NCBI GenBank assembly: GCA_030430515.1
Contig: JAUIKX010000042.1
Coordinates: forward strand, 1 to 15,130
Reading direction: 5' to 3'
From: Gammaproteobacteria bacterium
GTDB lineage: Bacteria; Pseudomonadota; Gammaproteobacteria; Pseudomonadales; Azotimanducaceae
DNA length: 15,130 bases
The translations under genes were made by a program, and so were the position numbers. The notes below the pieces were generated by a model, which was not told the DNA's origin, did no database searches, and worked only from the letters and a program-made list of their open reading frames with translations. Of this stretch, positions 1 through 6,813 are shown one piece after another. The stretch's first letter is position 1. Every line of letters starts with the position of its first letter.

Positions 1-1508
1 TCGGGCAGCTCGATCATCTCCACGAGGCCGTCTTCGCTAACGCCCGAGATGATGAGGCCGCTGTCTTTGAACTGCTCGAGGTAGTTGTCGTTCACCTCCC
101 AGCGATGGCGATGACGCTCACGCACCTCGAGGCTGCCGTAGAGTTCCGCCGCCTTCGAGCCGGCCTCCAGAAAGCTCGGCTGCTCGCCGAGACGCATGGT
201 GCCGCCTAGATCTGACTCCTCTCCGCGCTGCACCACCCGGCCTTCCTCATCGGTCCATTCCGTAACAAGAGCGATCACAGGGTGCGGCGTCGCTGAGTCC
301 ACTTCGGTGGAATTCGCGCCTTCTAGGCCTGCCACGTTGCGGGCAAACTCGATCACGGCCGCGTGCAGGCCGTAGCAGATACCCAGGTAAGGCAGGTTGT
401 GCTCCCTGGCGTAGCCAGCGGCCATGATCTTGCCTTCGAATCCACGGGAACCGAAGCCGCCAGGCACCAGGATGGCCGAGACATCGTCAAGGCAATCGGT
501 ACCCTTGAGTTCGAGCTCCTCGGCATCGATGAACTGCAGCTCCACACGCGTGCCGGTTTTGATACCGGCATGCTTCACCGCTTCCGTGAGCGACTTGTAC
601 GCATCCTGCAGATCAAGATATTTGCCGACGAAGCCGATCCGCACACTACGGGTGGGATGCATCTCGGCCTCGGCTACCGCCTCCCATTCCGACAGATCCG
701 CCGGCTCGCATTCGAGGCCGAGCTTGTTGACCACGTACTCGTCCATGCCCTGATCGTGCAGGAGCTTGGGCACCTGGTAGATGGACTGGGCGTCGTAAAC
801 CGAGATGACCGCCTGTTCCGGCACGTTGGTGAAGAGCCCGATCTTGCTGCGGGCATCCCGCGGCAGCGGCACTTCCGAGCGGCAGGCGAGAATGTCGCAC
901 TGCAGGCCGATGCTGCGCAGCTCTTTCACCGAGTGCTGGGTGGGCTTGGTTTTGATTTCGCCCGCAGAGCGGATGTAAGGCACCAGCGTCAGGTGGATGA
1001 GCAGCGAACGGCCTTCGCCTTCCTCGAGGCGCAACTGCCGGATCGCTTCCAGAAATGGCTGCGATTCGATGTCACCCACGGTGCCGCCGGTTTCGACGAT
1101 CACCACATCGTAACCATCGCCCAACAGGCGGATGCGGCGCTTGATCTCATCCGTGACGTGCGGAATCACCTGCACCGTACCGCCGAGGTAGTCCCCCCGA
1201 CGCTCGCGCCGGATCACTTCGGCGTAGATGCTGCCTGTCGTGAAGTTGTTGCGCCGGGTCATCTGCACGCGGCTGAAGCGTTCGTAGTAACCGAGGTCCT
1301 GGTCGGTCTCCGCACCATCGGCCGTAACGAACACCTCCCCGTGCTGAAACGGGCTCATGGTGCCGGGGTCGACATTGATGTACGGGTCCATTTTGAGCAC
1401 GTTCACCTTGAGGTTTCGTGCTTCCAGGACGGCGGCAAGCGAGGCTGTGACGATGCCTTTTCCCAAAGAGGAAACGACGCCGCCAGTGACGAATATATAT
1501 CGAGTCAT
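1..1508 (-). CDS. pyrG: CTP synthase (partial, C-terminus off the left edge)
   Basis: Cytosolic enzyme making CTP from UTP, ATP and glutamine, the last step of de novo pyrimidine nucleotide synthesis. About 502 residues are visible; the family is about 545 long, so roughly the last 40 are missing, including the His-Glu part of the glutaminase triad. The N-terminus MTRYIFVTGGVVSSLGKGI is the synthetase P-loop, followed by MDPYINVDPGTMSPFQHGEV, GGTVGDIES and the glutaminase domain with PGGFG and the nucleophile Cys378 (codon at 375-377). The ATG at 1508 gives the family's usual N-terminus; an in-frame ATG at 1517 would add MEP. No convincing ribosome binding site precedes either. The residues around the nucleophile read GICYGLH, where the family normally has GICLGMQ. 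In many gammaproteobacteria pyrG directly follows tilS; here an ECF sigma operon separates them. Confidence 0.97.
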   Translation of the reverse strand, partial: MTRYIFVTGGVVSSLGKGIVTASLAAVLEARNLKVNVLKMDPYINVDPGTMSPFQHGEVFVTADGAETDQDLGYYERFSRVQMTRRNNFTTGSIYAEVIRRERRGDYLGGTVQVIPHVTDEIKRRIRLLGDGYDVVIVETGGTVGDIESQPFLEAIRQLRLEEGEGRSLLIHLTLVPYIRSAGEIKTKPTQHSVKELRSIGLQCDILACRSEVPLPRDARSKIGLFTNVPEQAVISVYDAQSIYQVPKLLHDQGMDEYVVNKLGLECEPADLSEWEAVAEAEMHPTRSVRIGFVGKYLDLQDAYKSLTEAVKHAGIKTGTRVELQFIDAEELELKGTDCLDDVSAILVPGGFGSRGFEGKIMAAGYAREHNLPYLGICYGLHAAVIEFARNVAGLEGANSTEVDSATPHPVIALVTEWTDEEGRVVQRGEESDLGGTMRLGEQPSFLEAGSKAAELYGSLEVRERHRHRWEVNDNYLEQFKDSGLIISGVSEDGLVEMIELP

Positions 1509-1654
1509 GGGTTCCATCTTGCCGATGTCCGAAGACCTCCGGATGAGGCGCTCAGAACGTTCGGACGAGGTTGATTGCGAGTACGCAAGATGGATGCGCA
1601 AGTTAGCAAAGCCGCCGGGTAACCACAACCGCAGGACCGCAAACTACCGTGGCA

Positions 1655-1680
1655 GCGCTACCCCGATCGTGGGGTAGCGC
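1655..1680 (-). terminator. Perfect 10-bp hairpin, likely terminator of the sigma-factor operon
   Basis: The arms gcgctacccc (1655-1664) and ggggtagcgc (1671-1680) pair perfectly around the loop gatcgt. The hairpin lies 13 bases beyond the stop codon of the exported protein at 1694-2497 and upstream of pyrG, so it would end the sigma operon transcript. Neither strand has a T-run after the stem, so it may be an inefficient or Rho-assisted terminator, or only an mRNA-stabilising structure. Confidence 0.5.
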
Positions 1681-1693
1681 CAAACTTGCGGCC

Positions 1694-2497
1694 TTACCAT
1701 CTGACGGGGGGGACGGGTGCCTCGAAAAGTGACTCGTCAGGGTCTTTCCGGGAGAGAATTTCTGCTTCATAAGTCACATCTCCCGCCCTCGGGTCGCTGG
1801 CCTGCGAAGCAATCATCATCCGCAGATCCGGCGAGTACCAGGTGGTTCTGACCACCTCGATCGGCCGCTCATTGCCGATCGCACCCGCGGGAATTTTTTG
1901 CCCGAGCGGCTCAACCGAACTCTCACCCGCCGATGCCACCGTCAGGAAGTCCACTGCCCCCATACCGGGAAAAGGCACTGGCGGAGCAGCCACCATCGCG
2001 GCCGGCGAGCCGTGCAGCGGGCCGATCACCCGAACCTGCGGAGTGTTTGCTCCGGGCGGCAGGGTTTCAGCCTCAACCTCCACCTCAACGCCTGGTGCGG
2101 GAGCGGCACCCGCCACCATGAAATCGGCGGTTTCCGGCGGTGCCGGAGGCAGGGGAATGGCAATGTTTTGCGCGGGATGGAGAAACATGCTTTGCGAGCC
2201 ATCGCGCACCAGCACCACCTGATCATCATTGCTACCGATCTCACGACGCTCGCGCCCCTCAGCATCTCGATAGAACATTTCCTCCTGCACGTTTTCAATG
2301 CGGTTGCCGTCGCAGAGCACCTGCACGCTTCGCGTGACAATTTTTGCGGTAACAGGCGCATTCTTCACCGTTTCTTCGAAAGGCATGCCGATACCCGGCG
2401 CCACCGGCGCCTCGATGCGCTTCGTGATGACCCGGGTTTCGGCGACGGCGACAGACACCACGGCCAGCATTGCGGACAGAAGTAGCAGTATTTTCAT
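1694..2497 (-). CDS. Exported protein of unknown function, last gene of the ECF sigma operon
   Basis: A 267-residue protein with a clear signal peptide (residues 1-19, ending SVAVA before ETR), so probably periplasmic. The mature part has an N-terminal segment with MFYRDAEGRERREI, a middle rich in Pro, Ala, Val and Glu (about residues 110-180), and a C-terminal segment with IPAGAIGNERPIEVV, TWYSPDLRMMI, SDPRAGDVTYEAEI and DESLFEAPV. From memory this C-terminal pattern matches a family of uncharacterised exported proteins common in Acidobacteria and some Gammaproteobacteria; no function is known to me. The ATG overlaps the TGA of the upstream membrane protein (ATGA), and AGGAG sits 5 bases before it, so the two are translationally coupled. 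Position suggests it is an envelope protein working with, or controlled by, the sigma/anti-sigma pair. Confidence 0.85.
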   Translation of the reverse strand: MKILLLLSAMLAVVSVAVAETRVITKRIEAPVAPGIGMPFEETVKNAPVTAKIVTRSVQVLCDGNRIENVQEEMFYRDAEGRERREIGSNDDQVVLVRDGSQSMFLHPAQNIAIPLPPAPPETADFMVAGAAPAPGVEVEVEAETLPPGANTPQVRVIGPLHGSPAAMVAAPPVPFPGMGAVDFLTVASAGESSVEPLGQKIPAGAIGNERPIEVVRTTWYSPDLRMMIASQASDPRAGDVTYEAEILSRKDPDESLFEAPVPPVRW

Positions 2498-2910
2498 TGG
2501 ATCTCCTGATTGGTTGAACTGGCGTGCAGATAAACAGCGCGTGCCAGCCCGCGCTGGTCTGTGACAATGCTGGCGTCCACCAGCCTGAAGCTCGCGCCGG
2601 TGTAGGGCGAAACCACCCGAACCGGCACCTGCTGACGTCGCACCATGAAACGTTCAGGCTGCAGGCCGCCGACAGCGGCCTGCGTTTCGGTGGAGGTTCC
2701 GTCGGGCAGAACCTGTAACCAAACGGCCGTAACAGCGAGCAGCGCAACAGCCGCTGCGCTTGAGAGCAACCAGCGCCACGCTGCGCCTGACTTCTTGCCA
2801 GCGACCGCCTGACGCAGCGCATCAGGCACTTCGGCAGGGGCCGCCTGCCTGTTCAATTCATCGCGCATCGCCGCCAGTGCGGCATCCAGATGCTCGTCAG
2901 CCGTATTCAT
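2494..2910 (-). CDS. Small single-pass membrane protein, probable anti-sigma factor
   Basis: A 138-residue protein with a cytoplasmic-type N-terminus (about 1-45, charged: DEHLDAALAAMRDELNRQ), one membrane segment at about 46-67 (WRWLLSSAAAVALLAVTAVW) and a C-terminal part of about 70 residues predicted outside. This layout, directly downstream of an ECF sigma gene, is that of a membrane anti-sigma factor holding the sigma factor until an envelope signal arrives. It has no cysteine, so it lacks the His-Cys-Cys zinc motif of the ZAS anti-sigma class, and the assignment rests mainly on topology and gene order. The start is well supported: AAGGAG lies 7 bases before the ATG, 12 bases after the sigma factor stop. 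Its end overlaps the next gene by 4 bases. Confidence 0.75.
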   Translation of the reverse strand: MNTADEHLDAALAAMRDELNRQAAPAEVPDALRQAVAGKKSGAAWRWLLSSAAAVALLAVTAVWLQVLPDGTSTETQAAVGGLQPERFMVRRQQVPVRVVSPYTGASFRLVDASIVTDQRGLARAVYLHASSTNQEIQ

Positions 2911-2922
2911 GCCGCAACTCCT

Positions 2923-3477
2923 TCATGGAAAAACGATGGACACGCCATCCTCCTGTTCGAATATCTGCCGCAGACTGGCTCTGGCCCGATTGATGCGCGA
3001 CCGCACCGTGCCGACGGGCACATCGAAGATCTCCGCGGCAACGCGGTAGTCAACGTCCTGCAGGCAGCACATCACCAGCGCCTCGCGCTGTGGCAAGGGC
3101 AGCTCCAGAATCGCCTGCCGCAGGCGCCCATGCGTCTGCTGCAAGATGGCCTCCCCTTCCAGCGTTCGGCTGTGCTGCTCAATCTGCTGCTCAGAATTCG
3201 TTTCAACACGTTGCGGCCCGAGCAGCGAGCGAAGGCGATTGCGCAGGAGGCCGTAAAGCCAGGGCCGCGCAGAAGGGTTGCGGACTTCATGAAATCGTTC
3301 GGGGTGCTCCAGCGCGTGCAGGAAAGTCTCCTGCACGGCCTCCTCTGCAAGTACACGAGAGCTAGCTACGGCCAGCGCAAAGCGATAGAGCGCATCAGCA
3401 TGACGCCCATAGAAGCGTTCGAAGCTCTGGGCACAGCCTCCGGCCATGCGCTTGAGGAGTCTGGCATCGCTCGCCAA
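2923..3477 (-). CDS. ECF-type RNA polymerase sigma factor
   Basis: A 184-residue sigma-70 family protein with only regions 2 and 4, as in extracytoplasmic-function sigma factors. Region 2 spans about 17-85 (SFERFYGRHADALYRFAL, AEEAVQETFLHAL, RPWLYGLLRNRLRSLL). Region 4 spans about 118-172 (LPLPQREALVMCCLQDVDY, AAEIFDVPVGTVRSRINRAR), including the helix-turn-helix that reads the -35 element. No ATG gives a full N-terminus: the best start is TTG at 3477, with AGGA 10 bases upstream; the next ATG (3447) would remove ten residues from the edge of region 2 and has no ribosome binding site. The frame is closed by a stop at 3514-3516, which is the tilS stop read in the same frame. Only 36 bases separate it from tilS, so it may be read through from tilS or have a promoter inside tilS. 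Confidence 0.9.
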   Translation of the reverse strand: MASDARLLKRMAGGCAQSFERFYGRHADALYRFALAVASSRVLAEEAVQETFLHALEHPERFHEVRNPSARPWLYGLLRNRLRSLLGPQRVETNSEQQIEQHSRTLEGEAILQQTHGRLRQAILELPLPQREALVMCCLQDVDYRVAAEIFDVPVGTVRSRINRARASLRQIFEQEDGVSIVFP

Positions 3478-3513
3478 TGCGGGTTCGTCCTGCTGGTTTA
3501 CTAATAGACTATG

Positions 3514-4680
3514 TCAGCCAGCGGGCAGAAAGTTCCCCGAAGCGTCAAATGATCGCCAGCGCACGTGAAGCCCTTCCGTAGCAAGAAAATCCGCTACCGC
3601 CATGAGCTGATCGTGCTGAAAAATCAACGGCACTCGATCTCGCAGCCAGGCGGCTACCCCCAGACGTCTAAGCACTTCTCCCAGCGGTTCTCCCTGCCAG
3701 CGAAGACCCGCAGCGCCAAAACGCACTGTGGCCCTGCTCGCTGGAAGAACAGAGAGATGCCCGTGAGGCAGCAGCAGTTGACCATCATCGGGAAGGGCAT
3801 ATCGATCAAGCAGCAAACGGGCGAAGTAGATCGCCTCTGCATGCTCAATGAGTGCGCCGCCCTGCAGATCGCAGCGTTTGCGGGGCTCCGCGGCCAGCCA
3901 CGCTGACAGAGACGATATCGAGGCGGAGATGCCAAATCGCAGCAGCCACCAGCGCAGCACTTCGCCAGCGGCCGCCGGTTCGCCAGGTAACAAAGACACA
4001 GGCAAAGGATCAACGTTCGCCAGCAGGTGCCGCCCGGCAGACTCTTTGGCCGCCTCCGAACGCGCGACCGTCGCCAGCCGGCCGGACACCTCAGGCCACC
4101 GCTCAGTCATGGGCGGCATGAGACGGTGGCGAACGAAATTGCGGTCGATATCCGTATCGGCGTTGCTCGGGTCTTCGATGAAGCTCACTCGCCTCGTTGT
4201 GAGCACTTCGGCGGGCACGTCGAGAAAAGGTCGACACAGAACGCCAGCACCAAGGGGACGTTCGTCGGGCATGCCATAAGCGCCGCGCCCCTGGGCAAGC
4301 CGCAGCAGGACGGTCTCGGCCTGGTCTCTCTGATGGTGCGCGGTGAGCAGCACATCGCCGTCATTCAACAGAGATGCAAACCAGGCATAGCGGGCGGCGC
4401 GAGCCGCCGCTTCCATGCCGGAGCCCGAAGCAATGATCGGTTCATGAAGAAGGAATTCAACCCCAAGCCTGTCGCTCTCACGGCGAACGAAATCCGCCCA
4501 GGCCTCGGAACCGCTCTGCAGCCCGTGATTCACATGGAGCACACATAAGCGCTCTTTCGGCAGGCAGCTCGCAGCGACCTCCAGCAGCACCATCGAGTCA
4601 CGACCGCCGGAGACGGCTAGGTAGACCGTACCGGCTAAGCCTTCGACCGAACGTGTAACCGCTGTTTCAAGGGTTTCCAT
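3514..4680 (-). CDS. tilS: tRNA(Ile)-lysidine synthase
   Basis: Modifies the wobble cytidine of the CAU-anticodon tRNA-Ile to lysidine, using ATP and lysine, so that the tRNA reads AUA codons and is charged with isoleucine. The 388 residues begin with the PP-loop ATPase: LAVSGGRDSM (SGGRDS at 24-29), LHVNHGLQSGSEA, LLTAHHQRDQAETVLLRLAQ, and FIEDPSNADTDIDRNFVRHR. A middle substrate-binding domain follows, then the TilS C-terminal domain (EVLRRLGVAAWLRDRVPL, then LMAVADFL). It is somewhat shorter than the E. coli protein (432). The ATG at 4680 is the only sensible start before the PP-loop; no ribosome binding site is visible. In related genomes its upstream neighbour is accA; here the upstream neighbour is a divergent outer-membrane protein gene. 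Confidence 0.95.
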   Translation of the reverse strand: METLETAVTRSVEGLAGTVYLAVSGGRDSMVLLEVAASCLPKERLCVLHVNHGLQSGSEAWADFVRRESDRLGVEFLLHEPIIASGSGMEAAARAARYAWFASLLNDGDVLLTAHHQRDQAETVLLRLAQGRGAYGMPDERPLGAGVLCRPFLDVPAEVLTTRRVSFIEDPSNADTDIDRNFVRHRLMPPMTERWPEVSGRLATVARSEAAKESAGRHLLANVDPLPVSLLPGEPAAAGEVLRWWLLRFGISASISSLSAWLAAEPRKRCDLQGGALIEHAEAIYFARLLLDRYALPDDGQLLLPHGHLSVLPASRATVRFGAAGLRWQGEPLGEVLRRLGVAAWLRDRVPLIFQHDQLMAVADFLATEGLHVRWRSFDASGNFLPAG

Positions 4681-4951
4681 GGCGAACTAGCTTATACGCG
4701 CTTTCTACTGCAACCGGAAATCTTCGGTTAAAAAGCATCATCAGATGCCAGCGGCCTGGAGTGAAGATATCGTCTAGGGCGGCAGCACCACCCCAGACCT
4801 CGACCCCATTGAACCGCTGCGCCCTTCACCGCCTCTCCCATCCCTTAACCGACGATTCATCCCGCCATAGGTCGCTTTCGAATCATCGCGACACGCTCGG
4901 TCTGAGCGACCAACTAAGGTAGAGCGGTTTATACAATGGGAGCGCCTGACA
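4681..4951. other. Divergent intergenic region between tilS and the beta-barrel gene
   Basis: This is the longest gene-free stretch, about 270 bases. It must hold the promoters for tilS (leftward) and the beta-barrel gene (rightward). I see no convincing gene in it. On the tilS side TATAAG (minus strand, 4696-4691) looks like a -10 box but is only about 10 bases from the ATG and has no good -35. On the other side GGGAG at 4938-4942 is a plausible ribosome binding site for the ATG at 4952. Inverted repeats near the right end are listed separately. Confidence 0.6.
4870..4911. promoter_or_regulatory. Inverted repeat upstream of the beta-barrel gene, possible operator
   Basis: GGTCGCT (4870-4876) and AGCGACC (4905-4911) are perfect 7-base inverted copies separated by 28 bases. 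Inside the right part a second small palindrome, CGCTC-ggtct-GAGCG (4894-4908), can form a 5-bp hairpin. They lie 40-80 bases before the beta-barrel start, where an operator or a structured leader would be. No known regulator consensus was recognised. Confidence 0.25.
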
Positions 4952-5731
4952 ATGGCATGTGTACACCGAATCTGGAAAAGCGCAGCAATGGTTTTCCTCT
5001 ACATTCCGCTGATCGCTACCGCTGAAAGCAAAGACACGGCCGAGCACACACTATCGCTTGGCAGCTACTACAGCAGCGGTGACTATGGGCGGGAGACGGA
5101 TACGCGTTTGAGCTATTTTCCGCTCAGCTACCGCTACCAGAAAGATGCCTGGAGCGCGCAGATAAGCGTGCCTTATCTTTCGGTAGACGGGCGCGGCAGC
5201 GTGCTACTTGATGGAGGCGGCGTTGCAAGCACCGAGGAAAGCGTGCGCAGCGGCTTGGGCGATACCAACCTCACGCTCAAATACCAAGCCCCCACAAGCA
5301 TCGGCTCGCAATTTTTCATCGATATCGTCGCGCAGGTCAAAATGCCTACCGCCGATGAACGCGACGGTTTGGGAACTGGAAAAACCGACTACAGCCTGCG
5401 GCTGGATGTGATGCGCGGGTTTGGACGAACGACACTGTTCGGTTCTGCCGGGTATCGCCTGCGTGGCGAGTCGGACCCGTTAGACGGGCCGCAGAGCGGC
5501 GGCTTTGGAGAGTTGGGTTTCAACGTGAAGCTGACCTCAGCCACAGGGATCGGCGTGCTCTACGGTTACAGCGAAGCTGTCTGGCGCGGTACAGACGATG
5601 TGCACGAATTGATGCCTTATGTGAATCGAAAGCTGTCGGAGTCATGGAGCCTCATGGGATACGCCATTGCAGGTCTCAGCGACTCAAGCCCCGATGTCGC
5701 GGGCGGAATGCAACTCAGTTACCACTGGTAA
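4952..5731 (+). CDS. Outer-membrane beta-barrel protein of unknown cargo
   Basis: A 259-residue protein with a signal peptide (about 1-24: Arg6 and Lys9, then a hydrophobic core ending LIATA before ES). The mature part is built of alternating polar and aromatic strands typical of an outer-membrane barrel (LSYFPLSYRYQ, WSAQISVPYLSV, DTNLTLKYQAP, FFIDIVAQVKMPT, TTLFGSAGYRLRGE, GIGVLYGYSEAVW) and ends SYHW, with the terminal aromatic residue recognised by the BAM machinery. The pattern GLGDTNLTLKYQ followed by VKMPTADERDGLGTGKTDYS resembles the broad family of barrel proteins often labelled phenol-degradation MetA-like or transporter; the substrate cannot be inferred. GGGAG sits 9 bases before the ATG. 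About 150 bases separate it from the next gene, with no strong terminator. Confidence 0.8.
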   Translation: MACVHRIWKSAAMVFLYIPLIATAESKDTAEHTLSLGSYYSSGDYGRETDTRLSYFPLSYRYQKDAWSAQISVPYLSVDGRGSVLLDGGGVASTEESVRSGLGDTNLTLKYQAPTSIGSQFFIDIVAQVKMPTADERDGLGTGKTDYSLRLDVMRGFGRTTLFGSAGYRLRGESDPLDGPQSGGFGELGFNVKLTSATGIGVLYGYSEAVWRGTDDVHELMPYVNRKLSESWSLMGYAIAGLSDSSPDVAGGMQLSYHW

Positions 5732-5868
5732 GCGAACAGCTTCGTGGCGGATCGGTAGCGATTGATGTCAGCGAAAGTGCCGCTCCTCCCAAACACGCAG
5801 CCGTCTGTTTTCACACCGCATACATTGATCCTACCGAGCGCACCTCAATGACGAGGACGCTCGCAACC

Positions 5869-5873
5869 AGGAG
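5869..5873 (+). promoter_or_regulatory. Strong ribosome binding site of the repeat protein
   Basis: AGGAG lies 6 bases before the ATG at 5880, an ideal spacing. It confirms the start codon and that this low-complexity frame is a translated gene. Confidence 0.7.
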
Positions 5874-5879
5874 TATCCT

Positions 5880-6284
5880 ATGAAAAAGTCTCTTCGAAAC
5901 CTCTCAATTCTGGCAGCAGGCGCAACGCTCGCCCTTGCTGGAATCGCGCAAGCCGCGGAACACCCGACACGGCCGGCAGAGTCTTACGCTGCTGCCGGGC
6001 AGCGTCCTGCCGATCTGCCTGAGCGTCCTGTCGAATCGTTCGGGCAACGCGGCGAACGACCGGAAGGTATTCCGGAACGCCCCGCGGAATCCTACGGTCA
6101 GCGCGGATCACGCCCGGAAGGCATTCCAGAGCGACCGGCAGAGTCTTACGGCCAGCGCGGTCAACGCCCGGAAGGCCTTCCAGAACGGCCGGCAGAATCG
6201 TATGGACAGCGCGGACAGCGGCCTGAAGGCGCGCCGCAACGACCCGCAGAGTCCTACGGGCGTCGGGGCCGTCCAGGCGGCTGA
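5880..6284 (+). CDS. Exported protein of 18-residue tandem repeats (RPAESYGQRG type), function unknown
   Basis: A 134-residue protein. Residues 1-25 are a classic Sec signal peptide (KK, Leu/Ala-rich core, AQA cleavage site). The mature 109 residues are a partial unit (29-40, PTRPAESYAAAG), five head-to-tail 18-residue units (41-58, 59-76, 77-94, 95-112, 113-130) and a short RPGG tail. The best consensus is (Q/E/S)RPEG(I/L)PERPAESYGQRG. The mature part has no cysteine, no tryptophan and few hydrophobic residues, so it is probably disordered or extended in the periplasm or outside the cell. It is rich in Arg, Pro, Glu and Gly with a conserved Tyr per unit. I do not recognise the family. The start has AGGAG at the right distance, and a hairpin terminator follows. 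Downstream lie an EF-hand protein and a two-component system on the same strand. Confidence 0.85.
   Translation: MKKSLRNLSILAAGATLALAGIAQAAEHPTRPAESYAAAGQRPADLPERPVESFGQRGERPEGIPERPAESYGQRGSRPEGIPERPAESYGQRGQRPEGLPERPAESYGQRGQRPEGAPQRPAESYGRRGRPGG
6000..6269 (+). repeat. Five tandem 54-bp coding repeats
   Basis: The units are 6000-6053, 6054-6107, 6108-6161, 6162-6215 and 6216-6269, each 18 codons and all in frame. Units 2 and 3 share 17 of 18 residues, yet 11 of those 17 codons differ at a synonymous position. The array is therefore old and held at the peptide level. Unit 1 (ADL, V, F) and unit 5 (A, Q, R) at the ends are the most divergent. Confidence 0.95.
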
Positions 6285-6316
6285 TCCAGAACCTGGCTGA
6301 ACAAGCCGGTCAAAGC

Positions 6317-6341
6317 CAACGGCCCGCTTCAAGGGCCGTTG
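6317..6341 (+). terminator. Hairpin terminator after the repeat protein gene
   Basis: caacggccc (6317-6325) pairs perfectly with gggccgttg (6333-6341) around the loop gcttcaa, followed by TTCT. The 9-bp GC-rich stem lies 33 bases after the repeat protein stop and 32 bases before the EF-hand start. The T-tract is short, so some read-through into the EF-hand gene is possible. Confidence 0.6.
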
Positions 6342-6373
6342 TTCTGACACTGAACTCTCACGGTAGAATCAAG

Positions 6374-6766
6374 ATGCTCAACATTCGAAACAACGCAGCA
6401 GCGCTGATCTTCTTAGCAATACTGATATCCTCAAACGCTCGGGCGATCGATGTTCATCCGGGGGGTGAGCGCGCCCAGAGGATCGAGAAAATCGCCGACC
6501 GCTACGAGAAGGTTTCGCCATTTGACATCGATCGTAACGGGTTGCTCGATGCGGCCGAGCAGAACCTGCTTGCAGAGGCGATAGACAAAGGTGCGCTGAG
6601 CCGGCCGGTGTTCCGCGGCCCACCTCGTTGGATGCGCTCAGGCACAGGTACGATGACCACTCGGTTTCGTTCGCTTTACGAGCGCCTTGCCCGGTTCGAT
6701 GCAAACCGGGATGGTCGGCTGGATGACACAGAGTTCGAAGCGCTGGAATCCGAGTTTTCCAGATGA
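6374..6766 (+). CDS. Exported EF-hand protein, probable calcium binding
   Basis: A 130-residue protein with a signal peptide (about 1-24, ending SSNARA before IDV). It carries two complete 12-residue EF-hand loops: residues 51-62 (DIDRNGLLDAAE) and 109-120 (DANRDGRLDDTE), each with Asp at 1, Asp or Asn at 3, Asn or Asp at 5, Gly at 6, a Leu at 8 and Glu at 12. Each is preceded by an amphipathic helix (RIEKIADRYEKVSPF; RSLYERLARF). Such proteins normally bind calcium in the periplasm or outside the cell; the target is unknown. No clear ribosome binding site is seen before the ATG, but TAGAAT (6364-6369), close to a -10 box, ends only 4 bases upstream; if used, the mRNA would be nearly leaderless. 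The sensor kinase gene starts 47 bases downstream, suggesting cotranscription. Confidence 0.85.
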   Translation: MLNIRNNAAALIFLAILISSNARAIDVHPGGERAQRIEKIADRYEKVSPFDIDRNGLLDAAEQNLLAEAIDKGALSRPVFRGPPRWMRSGTGTMTTRFRSLYERLARFDANRDGRLDDTEFEALESEFSR

Positions 6767-6813
6767 ACCCCCGCTGCGACGGGGATCGCTGAGAATGCGT
6801 ATGATCCGAGCCC

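Noticed and set aside
363..1574. A 403-codon open frame on the plus strand opposite pyrG
   Set aside because: It is the antisense shadow of a clear pyrG reading frame; its composition (many His, Arg, Asp, Val) is typical of reverse-complemented GC-rich coding sequence, and it has no recognisable domain.
4691..4719. TATAAG as the -10 box of a tilS promoter
   Set aside because: Good -10 match but it lies about 10 bases from the ATG and the best -35 at proper spacing matches only about half of the consensus.
5728..5747. Imperfect hairpin over the stop codon of the beta-barrel gene
   Set aside because: The AAGC/GCTT stem is 4 bp with only an interrupted extension and no T-run; too weak to call a terminator.
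5732..5879. LytTR-type direct repeats (GTT cores about 12 bases apart) as autoregulatory sites
   Set aside because: I looked for such pairs before the exported genes and found none that I could defend by eye.
6000..6269. Regularly spaced 54-bp repeats as a CRISPR-like array
   Set aside because: The units abut without spacers, vary at third codon positions and are in frame within a gene with signal peptide and ribosome binding site.
6769..6784. Hairpin ccccg-ctgcga-cgggg after the EF-hand gene as a terminator
   Set aside because: Only a 5-bp stem with no T-run, and the kinase gene starts 29 bases later; cotranscription is more likely.
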